Both the position numbers and the translations under genes were made by a program. A stretch of 64,000 bases of DNA from Chitinophaga silvisoli (lineage in GTDB: Bacteria > Bacteroidota > Bacteroidia > Chitinophagales > Chitinophagaceae), in NCBI RefSeq assembly GCF_003412465.1, contig NZ_QTJV01000002.1, forward strand, positions 434,001-498,000, read 5' to 3'. The notes beneath the pieces are model-generated. The model searched no databases. It worked only from the letters and a program-made list of their open reading frames with translations, and was not told where the DNA came from. Numbering within the stretch: position 1 is the first letter of the stretch; each line of letters starts with the position of its first letter. Shown one piece after another: positions 46,479 to 55,014 of this stretch.

Positions 46479-46530
46479 AAGGCGGTAAGATTACCGCCCA
46501 CGAATTTTAACCATATCCTATGAAAAACCT
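46471..46530 (-). ncRNA. Small-RNA candidate, copy A of a four-copy family
   Basis: Minus strand. The conserved segment AGGTTTTTCATAGGATATGG followed by TTAAAAT (46504-46530), a 5-nt spacer, then a terminator hairpin with 7-bp stem GGCGGTA/TACCGCC and tetraloop AUCU (46481-46498) and the tail TTTTATTTTT. The -7 box TAATTTTG (46535-46542) ends 4 nt before the segment. Inside the segment CATA-GGA-TATG can form a small hairpin showing GGA. The predicted RNA is about 60 nt. It shares sequence and spacing with copies at 59659, 59894 and 60498. Inferred from comparison within the window. Confidence 0.65.
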
Positions 46531-46534
46531 GAAC

Positions 46535-46598
46535 CAAAATTAGCCGGAAATACTGCGGGAATACTACGGTATCAGCCCAACGTGAGAAAATAGTTCGT
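46535..46598 (-). promoter_or_regulatory. Promoter and distal conserved block of small-RNA copy A
   Basis: Minus strand -7 box TAATTTTG (46535-46542). At the same distance as in copy C (45 nt from the end of the -7 box) stands the block that reads AAAATAGTTCGT on the plus strand (46587-46598), preceded by an AACGTGA remnant. No TTTG at -33. Confidence 0.5.
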
Positions 46599-46688
46599 GA
46601 ACGCAGCGAATTCATCCGTGTAATGGTTTCAAAGAGCTATTTTAGACTATAAGTGCTTTTAGTATACGTAGTTCTACGCAATTTGCCG

Positions 46689-46719
46689 TTTGTGGGATGT
46701 ACGGAGGATCGTACCTTTG
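46689..46719 (+). promoter_or_regulatory. Consensus promoter of the cystathionine synthase gene
   Basis: TTTG (46689-46692), exactly 19 nt, TACCTTTG (46712-46719): a perfect match to the Bacteroidota vegetative promoter. Predicted start near 46726, leader about 27 nt. Confidence 0.85.
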
Positions 46720-46752
46720 GTCCTTTCCTAATAACTACAAAATCTTACAGGA

Positions 46753-47892
46753 ATGAAGCTGGGAACTAAACTCATTCACGCGGGTGTAACGCCGGATCCA
46801 TCTACCGGAGCCATTATGACCCCCATTTTTCAGACCTCCACTTATGTTCAAAGCGCCCCCGGCCAACACAAAGGATATGAGTATGCACGTACCCAAAACC
46901 CTACCCGCGATGCCCTGCAAAATGCACTGGCAGCCATAGAAAACGGGAAATTCGGTATCTCCTTCGGCAGTGGCCTGGCCGCTACTGATGCTGTCATGAA
47001 ACTCCTGAACCCCGGAGATGAAGTCATAGCCAGCAACGACCTTTACGGTGGCACCTACCGCATCTTTACTAAAATATTTGAGCGCTATGGAATCAAATTC
47101 CATTTCGTAGGTATGCAGGATGCTCAAAACATCCGTAATTATATCAATGCCAATACAAAGCTGATCTGGATAGAAACTCCTACCAATCCGCTGCTCAACA
47201 TCATTGATATTGCCGCCTGTGCACAGATTGCCGGCGAACACAATTTACTGCTGGCAGTAGATAATACCTTTGCCTCCCCATACCTCCAGAATCCACTGGA
47301 CCTGGGTGCCAACATTGTTGTCCACTCTGCTACCAAATACCTTGGTGGTCATAGCGATGTGGTTCATGGCGCTATCATCGTTAAAGATGAAGAACTTGCC
47401 AAACAATTGTATTTCATACAAAACAGCTGCGGAGCTGTTCCCGGTCCGCAGGATTGCTTCCTGGTACTGCGTGGCCTGAAAACCCTGCACGTACGCATGC
47501 AAAGACATTGTGAAAACGGAGCAGCAGTCGCCCACTTCCTCCGCCAGCACTCCAAAGTGGCAAAGGTATACTGGTGTGGTTTCCAGGATCATCCAAATCA
47601 TGATATTGCCAAAGCACAAATGCGTGGTTATGGTGGCATGATATCCTTTACTCTGAAAGATGATAGTATAGAAGCTGCAACAAAAGTATTGAGCGGTACA
47701 CACCTCTTTTCACTGGCAGAATCGCTGGGTGGTGTGGAGTCGCTGATAGGACACCCGGCCTCTATGACCCATGCATCGATTCCCCGCGAAGAGCGCATCA
47801 GCAATGGTTTGGTGGATTCGCTGATCCGGCTGAGCGTAGGGATTGAAGATGCGGACGACCTGATCGCAGACCTCTCGAAAGCTATTGGATAA
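46753..47892 (+). CDS. Cystathionine gamma-synthase/gamma-lyase family PLP enzyme
   Basis: 379 aa, the standard length. Cys/Met-metabolism PLP fold: YEYARTQNPTRDALQNALAA, FGSGLAATDAV, WIETPTNPLLNIIDIAACAQ, AVDNTFASPYLQNPLDLGA, then VVHSATKYLGGHSDVVHGAI with the PLP-binding Lys in SATKYLGGHSD, and ESLGGVESLIGHPASMTHAS. It may make cystathionine from acyl-homoserine and cysteine (MetB) or cleave it; sequence alone does not separate these. It has a consensus promoter and a strong terminator, so it is a single-gene unit. Confidence 0.92.
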   Translation: MKLGTKLIHAGVTPDPSTGAIMTPIFQTSTYVQSAPGQHKGYEYARTQNPTRDALQNALAAIENGKFGISFGSGLAATDAVMKLLNPGDEVIASNDLYGGTYRIFTKIFERYGIKFHFVGMQDAQNIRNYINANTKLIWIETPTNPLLNIIDIAACAQIAGEHNLLLAVDNTFASPYLQNPLDLGANIVVHSATKYLGGHSDVVHGAIIVKDEELAKQLYFIQNSCGAVPGPQDCFLVLRGLKTLHVRMQRHCENGAAVAHFLRQHSKVAKVYWCGFQDHPNHDIAKAQMRGYGGMISFTLKDDSIEAATKVLSGTHLFSLAESLGGVESLIGHPASMTHASIPREERISNGLVDSLIRLSVGIEDADDLIADLSKAIG

Positions 47893-47896
47893 TTGA

Positions 47897-47932
47897 AAAC
47901 GCTTCTGCCGCTGGCAGAAGCGTTTATTTTTT
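47897..47932 (+). terminator. Terminator of the cystathionine synthase gene
   Basis: AAACGCTTCTGCC (47897-47909) and GGCAGAAGCGTTT (47913-47925), a 13-bp stem with a 3-nt loop, followed by ATTTTTT. Confidence 0.9.
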
Positions 47933-48024
47933 GGGGACATTTGTTTTCACATTTTTACTTATTTTCAATGCGTCATGCTGCAATATTATGTGAGCCTGCA
48001 GACACACCTAACCGACTGACCACC

Positions 48025-48798
48025 ATGAAATTCCAGCAACTGAAGGCGTTTTTGGATTCCAAAGCGGCGTATTATAACACACCGGACTTTATTGCCGGCG
48101 ATCCTATCACGATCCCGCACAGGTTTTCCAAACTACAGGATATCGAGATCGCAGGGCTTTTTGCTGCAATACTTGCCTGGGGCAACCGGACCACCATTAT
48201 CAATAAATGCACTGAACTGATGAAGTTGATGGACAATGAGCCTTACGACTTCATCAGGAACCACGAGCCCAGGGAACGGATAAAGCTCATGCAGTTCTGC
48301 CACCGGACCTTCAATGGAGTAGACCTGCTCTACTTTGTCGAGTTCCTGCAGCACTATTATAGCAACGTCACCTCCCTGGAATTTGCCTTTAGCGGCCACC
48401 TGACCCCTAAAGACCAAACAGTCGAAAAAGCCCTGATCGGGTTTCATAAGGTCTTCTTTGCCATGGAGCACCCGGAAAGGACCCGGAAACACATATCTAC
48501 CCCCGCCAGGAACTCCGCCTGTAAGCGCCTGAACATGTATTTGCGCTGGATGGTCAGAAAAGATGAAAATGGCGTGGATTTTGGACTATGGAACCATATC
48601 AGCCCTTCTCAACTGGTATGCCCTGTAGATGTGCATGTGGGCAGAGTCGCTACCAGACTGGGATTGATCTCAGCCGCCAAATCAGATTGGCCTACAGCGC
48701 TGGACCTGACCGAAAAGTTGCGGCAACTGGATCCTGAAGACCCTGCCAAATATGACTTCGCGTTGTTTGGCCTCGGTGTCATAGAAAAATATGTTTAA
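48025..48798 (+). CDS. TIGR02757-family protein of unknown function
   Basis: 257 aa from MKFQQLKAFLDSKAAYYNTP. The frame is open from 47893, but its first codons are the preceding terminator. All-helical protein with FIAGDPITIPHRFSKLQDIE, IAGLFAAILAWGNRTTIINK, RKHISTPARNSACKRLNMYL, RWMVRKDENGVDFGLW and CPVDVHVGRVATRLGL. The C-terminal motif with Asp in a VDxHV setting recalls HhH-GPD DNA glycosylases, but the function is unknown. The start of the next gene is close (48812). Confidence 0.88.
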   Translation: MKFQQLKAFLDSKAAYYNTPDFIAGDPITIPHRFSKLQDIEIAGLFAAILAWGNRTTIINKCTELMKLMDNEPYDFIRNHEPRERIKLMQFCHRTFNGVDLLYFVEFLQHYYSNVTSLEFAFSGHLTPKDQTVEKALIGFHKVFFAMEHPERTRKHISTPARNSACKRLNMYLRWMVRKDENGVDFGLWNHISPSQLVCPVDVHVGRVATRLGLISAAKSDWPTALDLTEKLRQLDPEDPAKYDFALFGLGVIEKYV

Positions 48799-48811
48799 TA
48801 AATATAGCGTA

Positions 48812-49774
48812 ATGATGAAGCGATTTTTTGTGTCAATGGCCCTGGGTGCCACCCTGGCCATGCCGGCATTTGCACAACAACAGGATGATAAAAGAGATTA
48901 TGTAGACCTGAGCTACAGTTTTCTCAAAGGCCAACAGTTCGAGCTGAAACAGGAAAGCCGCAGCGAAACCTATACGACAGTAGATGATATCATGCAACGC
49001 GTAACCCGCGACTTCAATAATACCATTGCTATCGAGGTGACCGAAACATCGGATGGCCACGCCACCCTGACTTTCAGATATAAAGAATTAAAGTTCAATT
49101 TCAACGCACGTAATCAGAACATCCTCGTGGATGCTTCCGTGCCTAATGAAAAAGAACCTTTTCAGGCTGCCCTGAAAAGCATTATCGATCAACCATTCTC
49201 CGTCGATATCTCGTCTTCCGGATATATCAACAAAGTAATTGGCCTGGATGATCTGCTGGACAAAGCATCGGCTACCTTTTCCAATCTGAAAGCCGATGAG
49301 CAGACCGCTTATAAAAAGCTCATGAAAGACCAGTTTGGGACCAACGCCTTCCATACCTGGCTGGAACAACTGCTGGTGATCTATCCTGTACGCAGTATCA
49401 AAACCGGTACCCGATGGGAAGAGAATGTACCTATCCGCACCGGACTGGTAGGTGATATTTCACTCTACTGGAACCTCCAGACATGGGATGCCCAGACTGC
49501 CAAAATTAATGGTACAGGTAAAGTCGTGACCAACAAAGTGGAAACCTTTACTACAGATGACGGGATTGAGGCTACTGCCGAAATCAATGGTGATATCATG
49601 ACAAATTATCTGATTGATCGTACTTCAGGCTTCCCTAGTATCGCTTCACAGAATACTGAGATGAATGGTACGTACACCTATAAGGCAAACAAGGCAAAGA
49701 AGATTAAGAGTGATGTGAAAGTGCCTGTAAGAATTGTGACGAATGCCTCTTACAAGATTAAAAGAATGAAATAA
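48812..49774 (+). CDS. Secreted protein of unknown function (DUF6263-like)
   Basis: 320 aa from MMKRFFVSMALGA; an ATG at 48791 overlaps the preceding stop. Signal peptide ending AFAQ. The rest is beta-rich (SFLKGQQFELKQESRSETYT, DISSSGYINKVIGLDDLLDK, VIYPVRSIKTGTRWEENVPI, SGFPSIASQNTEMNGTYTYK), which resembles the DUF6263 family of periplasmic proteins. No ligand is known. Probably co-transcribed with the TIGR02757 gene and closed by the hairpin at 49785-49829. Confidence 0.75.
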   Translation: MMKRFFVSMALGATLAMPAFAQQQDDKRDYVDLSYSFLKGQQFELKQESRSETYTTVDDIMQRVTRDFNNTIAIEVTETSDGHATLTFRYKELKFNFNARNQNILVDASVPNEKEPFQAALKSIIDQPFSVDISSSGYINKVIGLDDLLDKASATFSNLKADEQTAYKKLMKDQFGTNAFHTWLEQLLVIYPVRSIKTGTRWEENVPIRTGLVGDISLYWNLQTWDAQTAKINGTGKVVTNKVETFTTDDGIEATAEINGDIMTNYLIDRTSGFPSIASQNTEMNGTYTYKANKAKKIKSDVKVPVRIVTNASYKIKRMK

Positions 49775-49784
49775 GTTTGCTTCA

Positions 49785-49829
49785 TGCAAAAAAATAGCTG
49801 CTGCCTATGGCAGCAGCTATTTTTTTGCA
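49785..49829 (+). terminator. Strong terminator with a 21-bp perfect stem
   Basis: The arm TGCAAAAAAATAGCTGCTGC plus C (49785-49805) and its exact complement (49809-49829) around a 3-nt loop, with built-in A and T runs. Bidirectional in principle. Confidence 0.9.
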
Positions 49830-49847
49830 ATCAATAAATTCAATGCA

Positions 49848-50177
49848 ATGCAGGAATTACTACCGGAAACCGCTTTACAAATCGCAGCTGATACAGCACT
49901 CACCATTCCCGACCAGATTACTTATGAACAACTGGAATCCCTCTTAGCCACCAGGCTTGAAGCCCTTATCAACCAAGACTTCCAGCAGTTCGTACTCCTT
50001 TTATACAAAATAGATGTAGCTGAAAATAAAATCAGACAAGTCCTTGCAGACGACACAAGTGAACAGGTATATAAAAAAATTGCTGCCTTGCTCATAGAGC
50101 GTCAGCAGCAAAAAATTATCTCCCGCAAAACCTTCACCCGACCATTCAATGATGATGATAGTGAAGACCGATGGTAA
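49848..50177 (+). CDS. Small conserved-looking hypothetical protein
   Basis: 109 aa, acidic, all-helical: YEQLESLLATRLEALINQDF, QQFVLLLYKIDVAENKIRQV and a C-terminal tail RPFNDDDSEDRW. No signal peptide, so cytoplasmic. It is convergent with the hydroxylase gene, with one base between the stop codons. No family name was recalled, but the regular amphipathic pattern and absence of a competing frame support a real gene. Confidence 0.65.
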   Translation: MQELLPETALQIAADTALTIPDQITYEQLESLLATRLEALINQDFQQFVLLLYKIDVAENKIRQVLADDTSEQVYKKIAALLIERQQQKIISRKTFTRPFNDDDSEDRW

Positions 50178-50178
50178 A

Positions 50179-50841
50179 CTATTTATCAAACATCAACTCA
50201 CGTACCTTCGCCTTGTCTTCTTTCTCTTTCTCCAGTTCGAATGATGTTCCAAACACCCAGTCCCACAAAGAAGAGCTCACACCAAACCCTTTCTCCTCCG
50301 CCTTATAATGATGCAGGTGATGATTACGCCACAATGGCTTCATAAATTTAAATGGTGGATTCCATGCATGAATCGCATAGTGCATACTGCCATAAATCAG
50401 GTAACCTAACATAAATCCCGGAAAGAACATGTAGGTATATTCTCTCAGGAAAAAATATTGTACACCAAAGATCGCTGATGCCAGAATGAGACTGGGCACA
50501 GGTGGCATAAACAAACGCTGCTTGTCACGCGGATACTCATGGTGATTACCATGCATCACGTAAATAAAGCGCCTTACCTTCGGACTCTCACTGCTGAAGT
50601 GAAACAAATACCGGTGCATGATATATTCAAAGAATGTCCAGAATAACATCGCACCAAAAAAGACTGTTAATACAGTAGTGATGTTAAATCCCAAAGAGGT
50701 GTTGCTGTAGTAAAGGCTATACCCGATAATAGGTATGTACATGCCCCATATTACCAATGGATGTGTCTTGGTGAGCATTTCTAAATATCTGCTCTCAAAT
50801 AGCCTCGCCTGTCCTTTGTTCTTAATCTTTTCAAACTTCAT
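50179..50841 (-). CDS. Sterol desaturase/fatty acid 2-hydroxylase family membrane protein
   Basis: 220 aa from MKFEKIKNKGQARLFESRYL at 50841; the frame extends to 50919 without a better start. Four hydrophobic helices and the full His-rich di-iron set: HRYLFHF, HGNHHEYP, HYAIH and HHLHHY. The HGNHHEYP arrangement is typical of fatty acid 2-hydroxylases, which hydroxylate acyl chains of sphingolipids. Chitinophagaceae make sphingolipids and 2-hydroxy fatty acids, so this is a reasonable role, but not proven. Confidence 0.88.
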   Translation of the reverse strand: MKFEKIKNKGQARLFESRYLEMLTKTHPLVIWGMYIPIIGYSLYYSNTSLGFNITTVLTVFFGAMLFWTFFEYIMHRYLFHFSSESPKVRRFIYVMHGNHHEYPRDKQRLFMPPVPSLILASAIFGVQYFFLREYTYMFFPGFMLGYLIYGSMHYAIHAWNPPFKFMKPLWRNHHLHHYKAEEKGFGVSSSLWDWVFGTSFELEKEKEDKAKVRELMFDK

Positions 50842-50948
50842 GACTTCCTTTAGATTTTTGCAAATTGAAAAAGTCTTAAAATAAACTCCCGTTAATCTTC
50901 CAGTTCCATCATTCGCCAAAGTGCTAATGCACCAATATTATGCCGATC

Positions 50949-52148
50949 TTACCTACCCTTTTCGTACGTCATTTTAAATGGAGACAGGTCTGGTTGATAC
51001 TTCCTTTTTCGCTGCAACTCATATTGATAAATTATCTCACCTGTTTCCCTGAAAAAGGGATATCCGACCTCTTCATATTCATATTTATCATCATTCAGAA
51101 TTCCATCTCTATTCACGTACAGTGTCGCACTGAGCATGAATTCCACCTTATTTTTAGTATCAATGATATATGCTACATCCGTCAAAAACCCATAAGACCA
51201 TCCGGGTTTATTAAAGATTCTGATATATGAGGGCGGCCTTTGTTTTTTGTCCTTAAAAAGAAAAAACTTAACATAGCTATCAAAGTATGTCGCTGTGTCA
51301 TAATGTGGATTTGCTACCTCAGAAGGGTAGGCGGACATATATGTATACAGAAAACGATAGTCATTTGTTGTAAGATGAAATCGTTGTTTTCGGGGAACAG
51401 ATGCAGGAAATATGACTGACTGCAATAGTTGCTGCAGATCCTCCAGGGGCACATTATTATGTTTGGTAAAATCCATCGGTGTCATGATCAGGCTATCATG
51501 CTGGTCCCAGTGTCCGCGTCCAATTTCGATATTTTTACTGAAATCAAAATTCAATGCACTGCGGGCAGGTGGCTGTGTATAGATTTTACCAAATGATACA
51601 GCAGGCGTATTCCTGTTCCCCTCCTCATCAAGCGGCATAAATCTCCGGACGATGCGAATACGTGGATAGCCTTTCTCCCAGAGCTTTTCATGGATGGTCT
51701 GTTGGCCCAGAAATTCATACAACCGATTGTAAGCATCGTTGTCACTCACCAGGAAAATCTGCTTCAGGTAATAGGCGATATCATGCTCCACACTATCTAT
51801 CCGCATGGGTGTATATTTATCCAGTCCCTGCTTATGCAGCTCGTTTAACTTTTCAAGTGCAAGAAATGCGATTGGCATTTTCACAGTAGATGCCGGATTA
51901 AAATACTGATCGGGATCTACATGCAGATAATAGTGTTTAAAGTGAGGACGATTTTTTGCATCTCTGTCAATCTGTGTATAGATCAACTGGTAGCGGAATG
52001 AATCAGGATACTGCAATATATGCTGCAGCGCAGGTGATCCCTGCGAAAAGAGTCTTTGCAACAGGGTATCCGTACGCGGCTGGGCTGAAAGTGTTATACT
52101 CCCCAACATAGCTACCATTAAAATGTAAAAGTTATATTTACACATCAT
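50949..52148 (-). CDS. Secreted serine hydrolase of the class A beta-lactamase fold
   Basis: 399 aa. Signal peptide ending LSAQ. Ser87-x-x-Lys90 in NPASTVKMP and Ser135-Asp136-Asn137 in VSDNDAYN are the first two motifs of penicillin-recognising enzymes, and NKPGWSYGF stands where KTG is expected. The class A omega loop Glu (ExxLN) was not found, and the protein is about 100 residues longer than typical class A enzymes, so a resistance beta-lactamase is unlikely; a peptidase or esterase acting on the cell envelope is more plausible. Divergent from the FAH gene with a 19-bp gap. Confidence 0.78.
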   Translation of the reverse strand: MMCKYNFYILMVAMLGSITLSAQPRTDTLLQRLFSQGSPALQHILQYPDSFRYQLIYTQIDRDAKNRPHFKHYYLHVDPDQYFNPASTVKMPIAFLALEKLNELHKQGLDKYTPMRIDSVEHDIAYYLKQIFLVSDNDAYNRLYEFLGQQTIHEKLWEKGYPRIRIVRRFMPLDEEGNRNTPAVSFGKIYTQPPARSALNFDFSKNIEIGRGHWDQHDSLIMTPMDFTKHNNVPLEDLQQLLQSVIFPASVPRKQRFHLTTNDYRFLYTYMSAYPSEVANPHYDTATYFDSYVKFFLFKDKKQRPPSYIRIFNKPGWSYGFLTDVAYIIDTKNKVEFMLSATLYVNRDGILNDDKYEYEEVGYPFFRETGEIIYQYELQRKRKYQPDLSPFKMTYEKGR

Positions 52149-52167
52149 ACAACCAGAACGTTATATT

Positions 52168-53175
52168 ATGAAACTTGTTACTTACCTCCGGGAAGAGAGC
52201 GACCAACTGGCAATTTTGGTAGACAACCAACTCTACAACACCCAGGACCTTCACCCCAATCTCCCCGGAAACATGCAAATGTTCCTGCTCATGTGGGAAG
52301 ATGTGATCGATATTGCAAAAGAAGCCGATGCCCAACTGAAGGCCGGCAAACACGTAGGCATTGCGACTCCTATACCGGTGGACAGGGTTACACTGATGGC
52401 CCCAGTGCCATTTCCTAATTCCTGCCGTGATGGTTATGCATTCCGCCAACACGTAGCCTCTGCACGCCGCAACCGCAGGGTAGAAATGATTGCAGAATTC
52501 GACCAGTTCCCCGTCTTTTACTTTACCAACCACAATGCTATCCAGGGACCGGGAAATGTGTATTGCATGCCTGATCACTTCGATAAACTGGACTTTGAGC
52601 TGGAAGCTGCTATCGTCATCTGCAAAGCTGGCCGCAACATTCCTGCCGAAGAAGCTGACGAGTACATCGGAGGTTTCATGATCATGAACGATATGAGTGC
52701 ACGCACCCTTCAGATGGATGAAATGAAACTGAACATGGGCCCCTGCAAAGGCAAGGATTTCAGTACCGTTATAGGCCCCATGCTGGTTACTCCCGATGAA
52801 CTGGCCCCCCTGCTCACCGATCCAAAACCCGGCCATACCGGCAACGCTTACAACCTGAAAATGACCTGCCATGTAAATGGTGTTCAGGTAAGCGAAGGCA
52901 ATATGGGCGATATGGACTGGACCTTTGCCGAAATCATTCAACGCTGTTCCTATGGTGCGAACATTATGCCCGGCGATGTAATCGGTAGCGGTACTGTAGG
53001 TACTGGCTGCTTCCTGGAACTGAACGGCACCGGCAAACTTAATAATCCTGATTATCCTGAACAATGGCTGCAGGAAGGTGATGTGGTTGAACTGGAAATA
53101 GAAGGTTTAGGAAAACTGACCAACACCATCGTAGCAGAAGAATCAGATTTTTCGATCCTCAAACTAAAGAAATAA
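52168..53175 (+). CDS. Fumarylacetoacetate hydrolase family protein
   Basis: 335 aa. FAH fold with metal ligands in DFELEAAIVICKAGRN (Glu-x-Glu) and GGFMIMNDMSARTLQMDE (Asp), plus GKDFSTVIGPMLVTPDEL and GDVIGSGTVGTGCFLEL. N-terminal FAH_N-like part present. In tyrosine degradation such enzymes split fumarylacetoacetate, but other family members hydrolyse or decarboxylate related 2-keto acids. Immediately followed, with no gap, by a flavin reductase gene, so an aromatic-degradation role is likely though homogentisate dioxygenase is not in the window. Confidence 0.88.
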   Translation: MKLVTYLREESDQLAILVDNQLYNTQDLHPNLPGNMQMFLLMWEDVIDIAKEADAQLKAGKHVGIATPIPVDRVTLMAPVPFPNSCRDGYAFRQHVASARRNRRVEMIAEFDQFPVFYFTNHNAIQGPGNVYCMPDHFDKLDFELEAAIVICKAGRNIPAEEADEYIGGFMIMNDMSARTLQMDEMKLNMGPCKGKDFSTVIGPMLVTPDELAPLLTDPKPGHTGNAYNLKMTCHVNGVQVSEGNMGDMDWTFAEIIQRCSYGANIMPGDVIGSGTVGTGCFLELNGTGKLNNPDYPEQWLQEGDVVELEIEGLGKLTNTIVAEESDFSILKLKK

Positions 53176-54054
53176 ATGCAGATTATCCCCGGGCAGGTTA
53201 CAACCGCCGTACTGCAAGGTTATTTACAGGGTGCCATCGCTCCCAGGCCAGTCTGTTTTGCAAGCACTGTTGATAAAGAAGGACAACCTAATTTATCTCC
53301 ATTTAGCTTCTTCAATATTTTCGGTACCAATCCTGCCACACTAATCTTTTCACCTTCCCGCAGGGTGAGGGATAATACCACCAAACATACACTGGAAAAC
53401 CTTTACGAGGTCGGGGAAGTGGTGATCAACATGGTGAATTATGCCATGGTACAACAGACTTCTTTAGCCAGTTGCGAGTATCCAAAAGGAGTCAGTGAGT
53501 TTGAAAAGGCAGGGTTTACAGCGCTTGCATCTGAAAAGGTGAAGCCTTTCAGGGTCAGGGAAAGCCCGGTGCAGATAGAATGTATCGTAAAGCAGATTAT
53601 TGAAACCGGTACTGAAGGTGGTGCAGGCAACCTGGTGATTTGCGAACCTGTTTTGATTCACATCAGCGATGAAGTGCTTAATGAAAAAGGAGGCATTGAC
53701 CCGCATAAAATTGACCTGGTGGCGAGAATGGGAGGGGACTACTATTGCAGGGCCTCCGGCGATGCGGTATTTGAAGTAGCGAAGCCGAATACATCACTGG
53801 GTATTGGTATCGATGCCCTGCCTTTGCATATCCGGAATAGCAGGATCCTGACAGGAAATCACTTAGGCCAGCTGGCCAATGTACATGAGCACCCGGTGAT
53901 AGATCCGGCATTTGAGGATGAGCACCTGAAGAATATTTTCCAGTATTACAGCATTACGCCAGATGAGATGGAAAGAGAGTTGCATGCTTACGCACAACGC
54001 CTGTTGGATGCCGGCAAAGTAACCGAAGCATGGCAGGTACTGCTGGCAATATAA
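53176..54054 (+). CDS. Flavin reductase family protein
   Basis: 292 aa. FMN-binding split barrel: APRPVCFASTVDKEGQPNLS, PFSFFNIFGTNPATLIFSPS, DNTTKHTLENLYEVGEVVIN, VQQTSLASCEYPKGVSEFEK and VARMGGDYYCRASGDAVFEV. It is longer than stand-alone flavin reductases because of a C-terminal extension of about 80 residues. Its ATG directly follows the stop codon of the FAH gene, so the two are translated from one mRNA and probably act in one pathway. It is followed by the terminator at 54055-54090. Confidence 0.9.
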   Translation: MQIIPGQVTTAVLQGYLQGAIAPRPVCFASTVDKEGQPNLSPFSFFNIFGTNPATLIFSPSRRVRDNTTKHTLENLYEVGEVVINMVNYAMVQQTSLASCEYPKGVSEFEKAGFTALASEKVKPFRVRESPVQIECIVKQIIETGTEGGAGNLVICEPVLIHISDEVLNEKGGIDPHKIDLVARMGGDYYCRASGDAVFEVAKPNTSLGIGIDALPLHIRNSRILTGNHLGQLANVHEHPVIDPAFEDEHLKNIFQYYSITPDEMERELHAYAQRLLDAGKVTEAWQVLLAI

Positions 54055-54090
54055 TTTAAAAGGTCCTGCCTTCCGGCAGGACCTTTTAAA
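54055..54090 (+). terminator. Terminator of the FAH-flavin reductase operon
   Basis: TTTAAAAGGTCCTGCC (54055-54070) pairs perfectly with GGCAGGACCTTTTAAA (54075-54090) across a 4-nt loop. Confidence 0.88.
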
Positions 54091-54124
54091 AATCTCTATT
54101 TCGTTTTGAAAATCTCTATTTCGT
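54089..54124. repeat. 16-bp tandem direct repeat copying the tail of the DUF4197 gene
   Basis: AAAATCTCTATTTCGT occurs at 54089-54104 and again at 54109-54124, 20 bp apart. The second copy contains the last codons and stop of the DUF4197 gene on the minus strand (ACGAAATAG). The first is a non-coding duplicate, as expected from slipped-strand replication. Confidence 0.8.
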
Positions 54125-54868
54125 GGATGTCACACTTCCAAACACTTTCTTCAGCAGATCGGAAGTCCTCGCAGCCGGATTCGCCCTGATATTTTTCTCT
54201 TCTACCTTAATCTGATCAAACAGCGCATTCACCGCCATACCAGTCACATAATCCTGCAGATCAGGATTCACTTTATTGAAAGTAGTAGGCAGCTTATTAT
54301 ACCTGGTCACAATATCTCCATAATACTTGGTTGCACTTGTGCTATCCAGTGCACCCTTTACCACCGGTGAAAACGCAGCCTTCAGCTTTTCTGTGGTCTT
54401 ACCCTTGAAGTATACAGTAGCAGAACTATCAGAACCCTTCAACAGGTTCAAGGCATCGGTGATCGTCATTTCCTTGATCGCATCCACGAAAATAGGCGCC
54501 GCAAAACCTACTGCTTTTTCAGCAGCACGGTTGATAGAAAGGATTGCTTTATCCACCTGGCTGCCCAGGCCTACACTTCTCAATGTATTGCCGATCTTCA
54601 CCGCATCAGGAGGTAATAACAATTTGTATACTTCACTGCCAAAGAAACCATCCGTCTTGTTCAGAGAAGCAATACCTTTTGACACACCCTTTGACAATGC
54701 CTCCTTGATTGCATTCCCTGCATCTGTCTGGGAAACACCTGCAGTACTTCCAGTCGCGCTACTGGTTGCACTACTTACAGCTTTACTCAAATTCTTTAAT
54801 ATCTGGGCCTTCGATACCGTCCCTAAAGAAATACCAGCCAAAAACAGAAGACATAGTTTCTTATACAT
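54116..54868 (-). CDS. DUF4197 periplasmic protein
   Basis: 250 aa from MYKKLCLLFLAGISLG at 54868. Signal peptide ending SKAQ. The DUF4197 core follows: NAIKEALSKGVSKGIASLNK, LLPPDAVKIGNTLRSVGLGS, RAAEKAVGFAAPIFVDAIKE, MTITDALNLLKG, YYGDIVTRYNKLPTTFNKVN and YVTGMAVNALFDQIKVEEKN. The domain is widespread in Proteobacteria and Bacteroidota and has no known function. Its 3' end is duplicated next to the stop codon. Confidence 0.9.
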   Translation of the reverse strand: MYKKLCLLFLAGISLGTVSKAQILKNLSKAVSSATSSATGSTAGVSQTDAGNAIKEALSKGVSKGIASLNKTDGFFGSEVYKLLLPPDAVKIGNTLRSVGLGSQVDKAILSINRAAEKAVGFAAPIFVDAIKEMTITDALNLLKGSDSSATVYFKGKTTEKLKAAFSPVVKGALDSTSATKYYGDIVTRYNKLPTTFNKVNPDLQDYVTGMAVNALFDQIKVEEKNIRANPAARTSDLLKKVFGSVTSTK

Positions 54869-54953
54869 ATTGTTGAAGTTGTGGTTTACATGCAAATTAA
54901 TAACAATATTTAATCTACCAATTCAATTAGTGATGAAGGGTAGCTCTTCGCAC

Positions 54954-54988
54954 AGCAGCCCCGGATCGCAATGCGATCCGGGGCTGCT
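54954..54988 (-). terminator. Long hairpin after the universal stress protein gene
   Basis: AGCAGCCCCGGATCGC (54954-54969) and GCGATCCGGGGCTGCT (54973-54988), a 16-bp GC-rich stem with a 3-nt loop. There is no T-run on either side, so it may stabilise mRNA ends or act as a weak terminator. Confidence 0.5.
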
Positions 54989-55014
54989 ACAGGCTATAAA
55001 AATAATGTATTTTT

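Noticed and set aside
46521..46545. Plus-strand mini-frames starting MKNL inside the repeated element (46520, 59950, 60545)
   Set aside because: They read MKNLNQN, MKNLSQRYSLQN and MKNLL, so length and sequence are not conserved beyond the shared DNA, and copy B has no ATG. Conservation fits an RNA on the other strand better.
47893..48024. N-terminal extension of the TIGR02757 protein
   Set aside because: Its first codons are the stem of the preceding gene's terminator; the family start fits 48025.
52138..53064. 308-codon minus-strand frame across the FAH gene
   Set aside because: Antisense shadow of a well-conserved gene; no family features.
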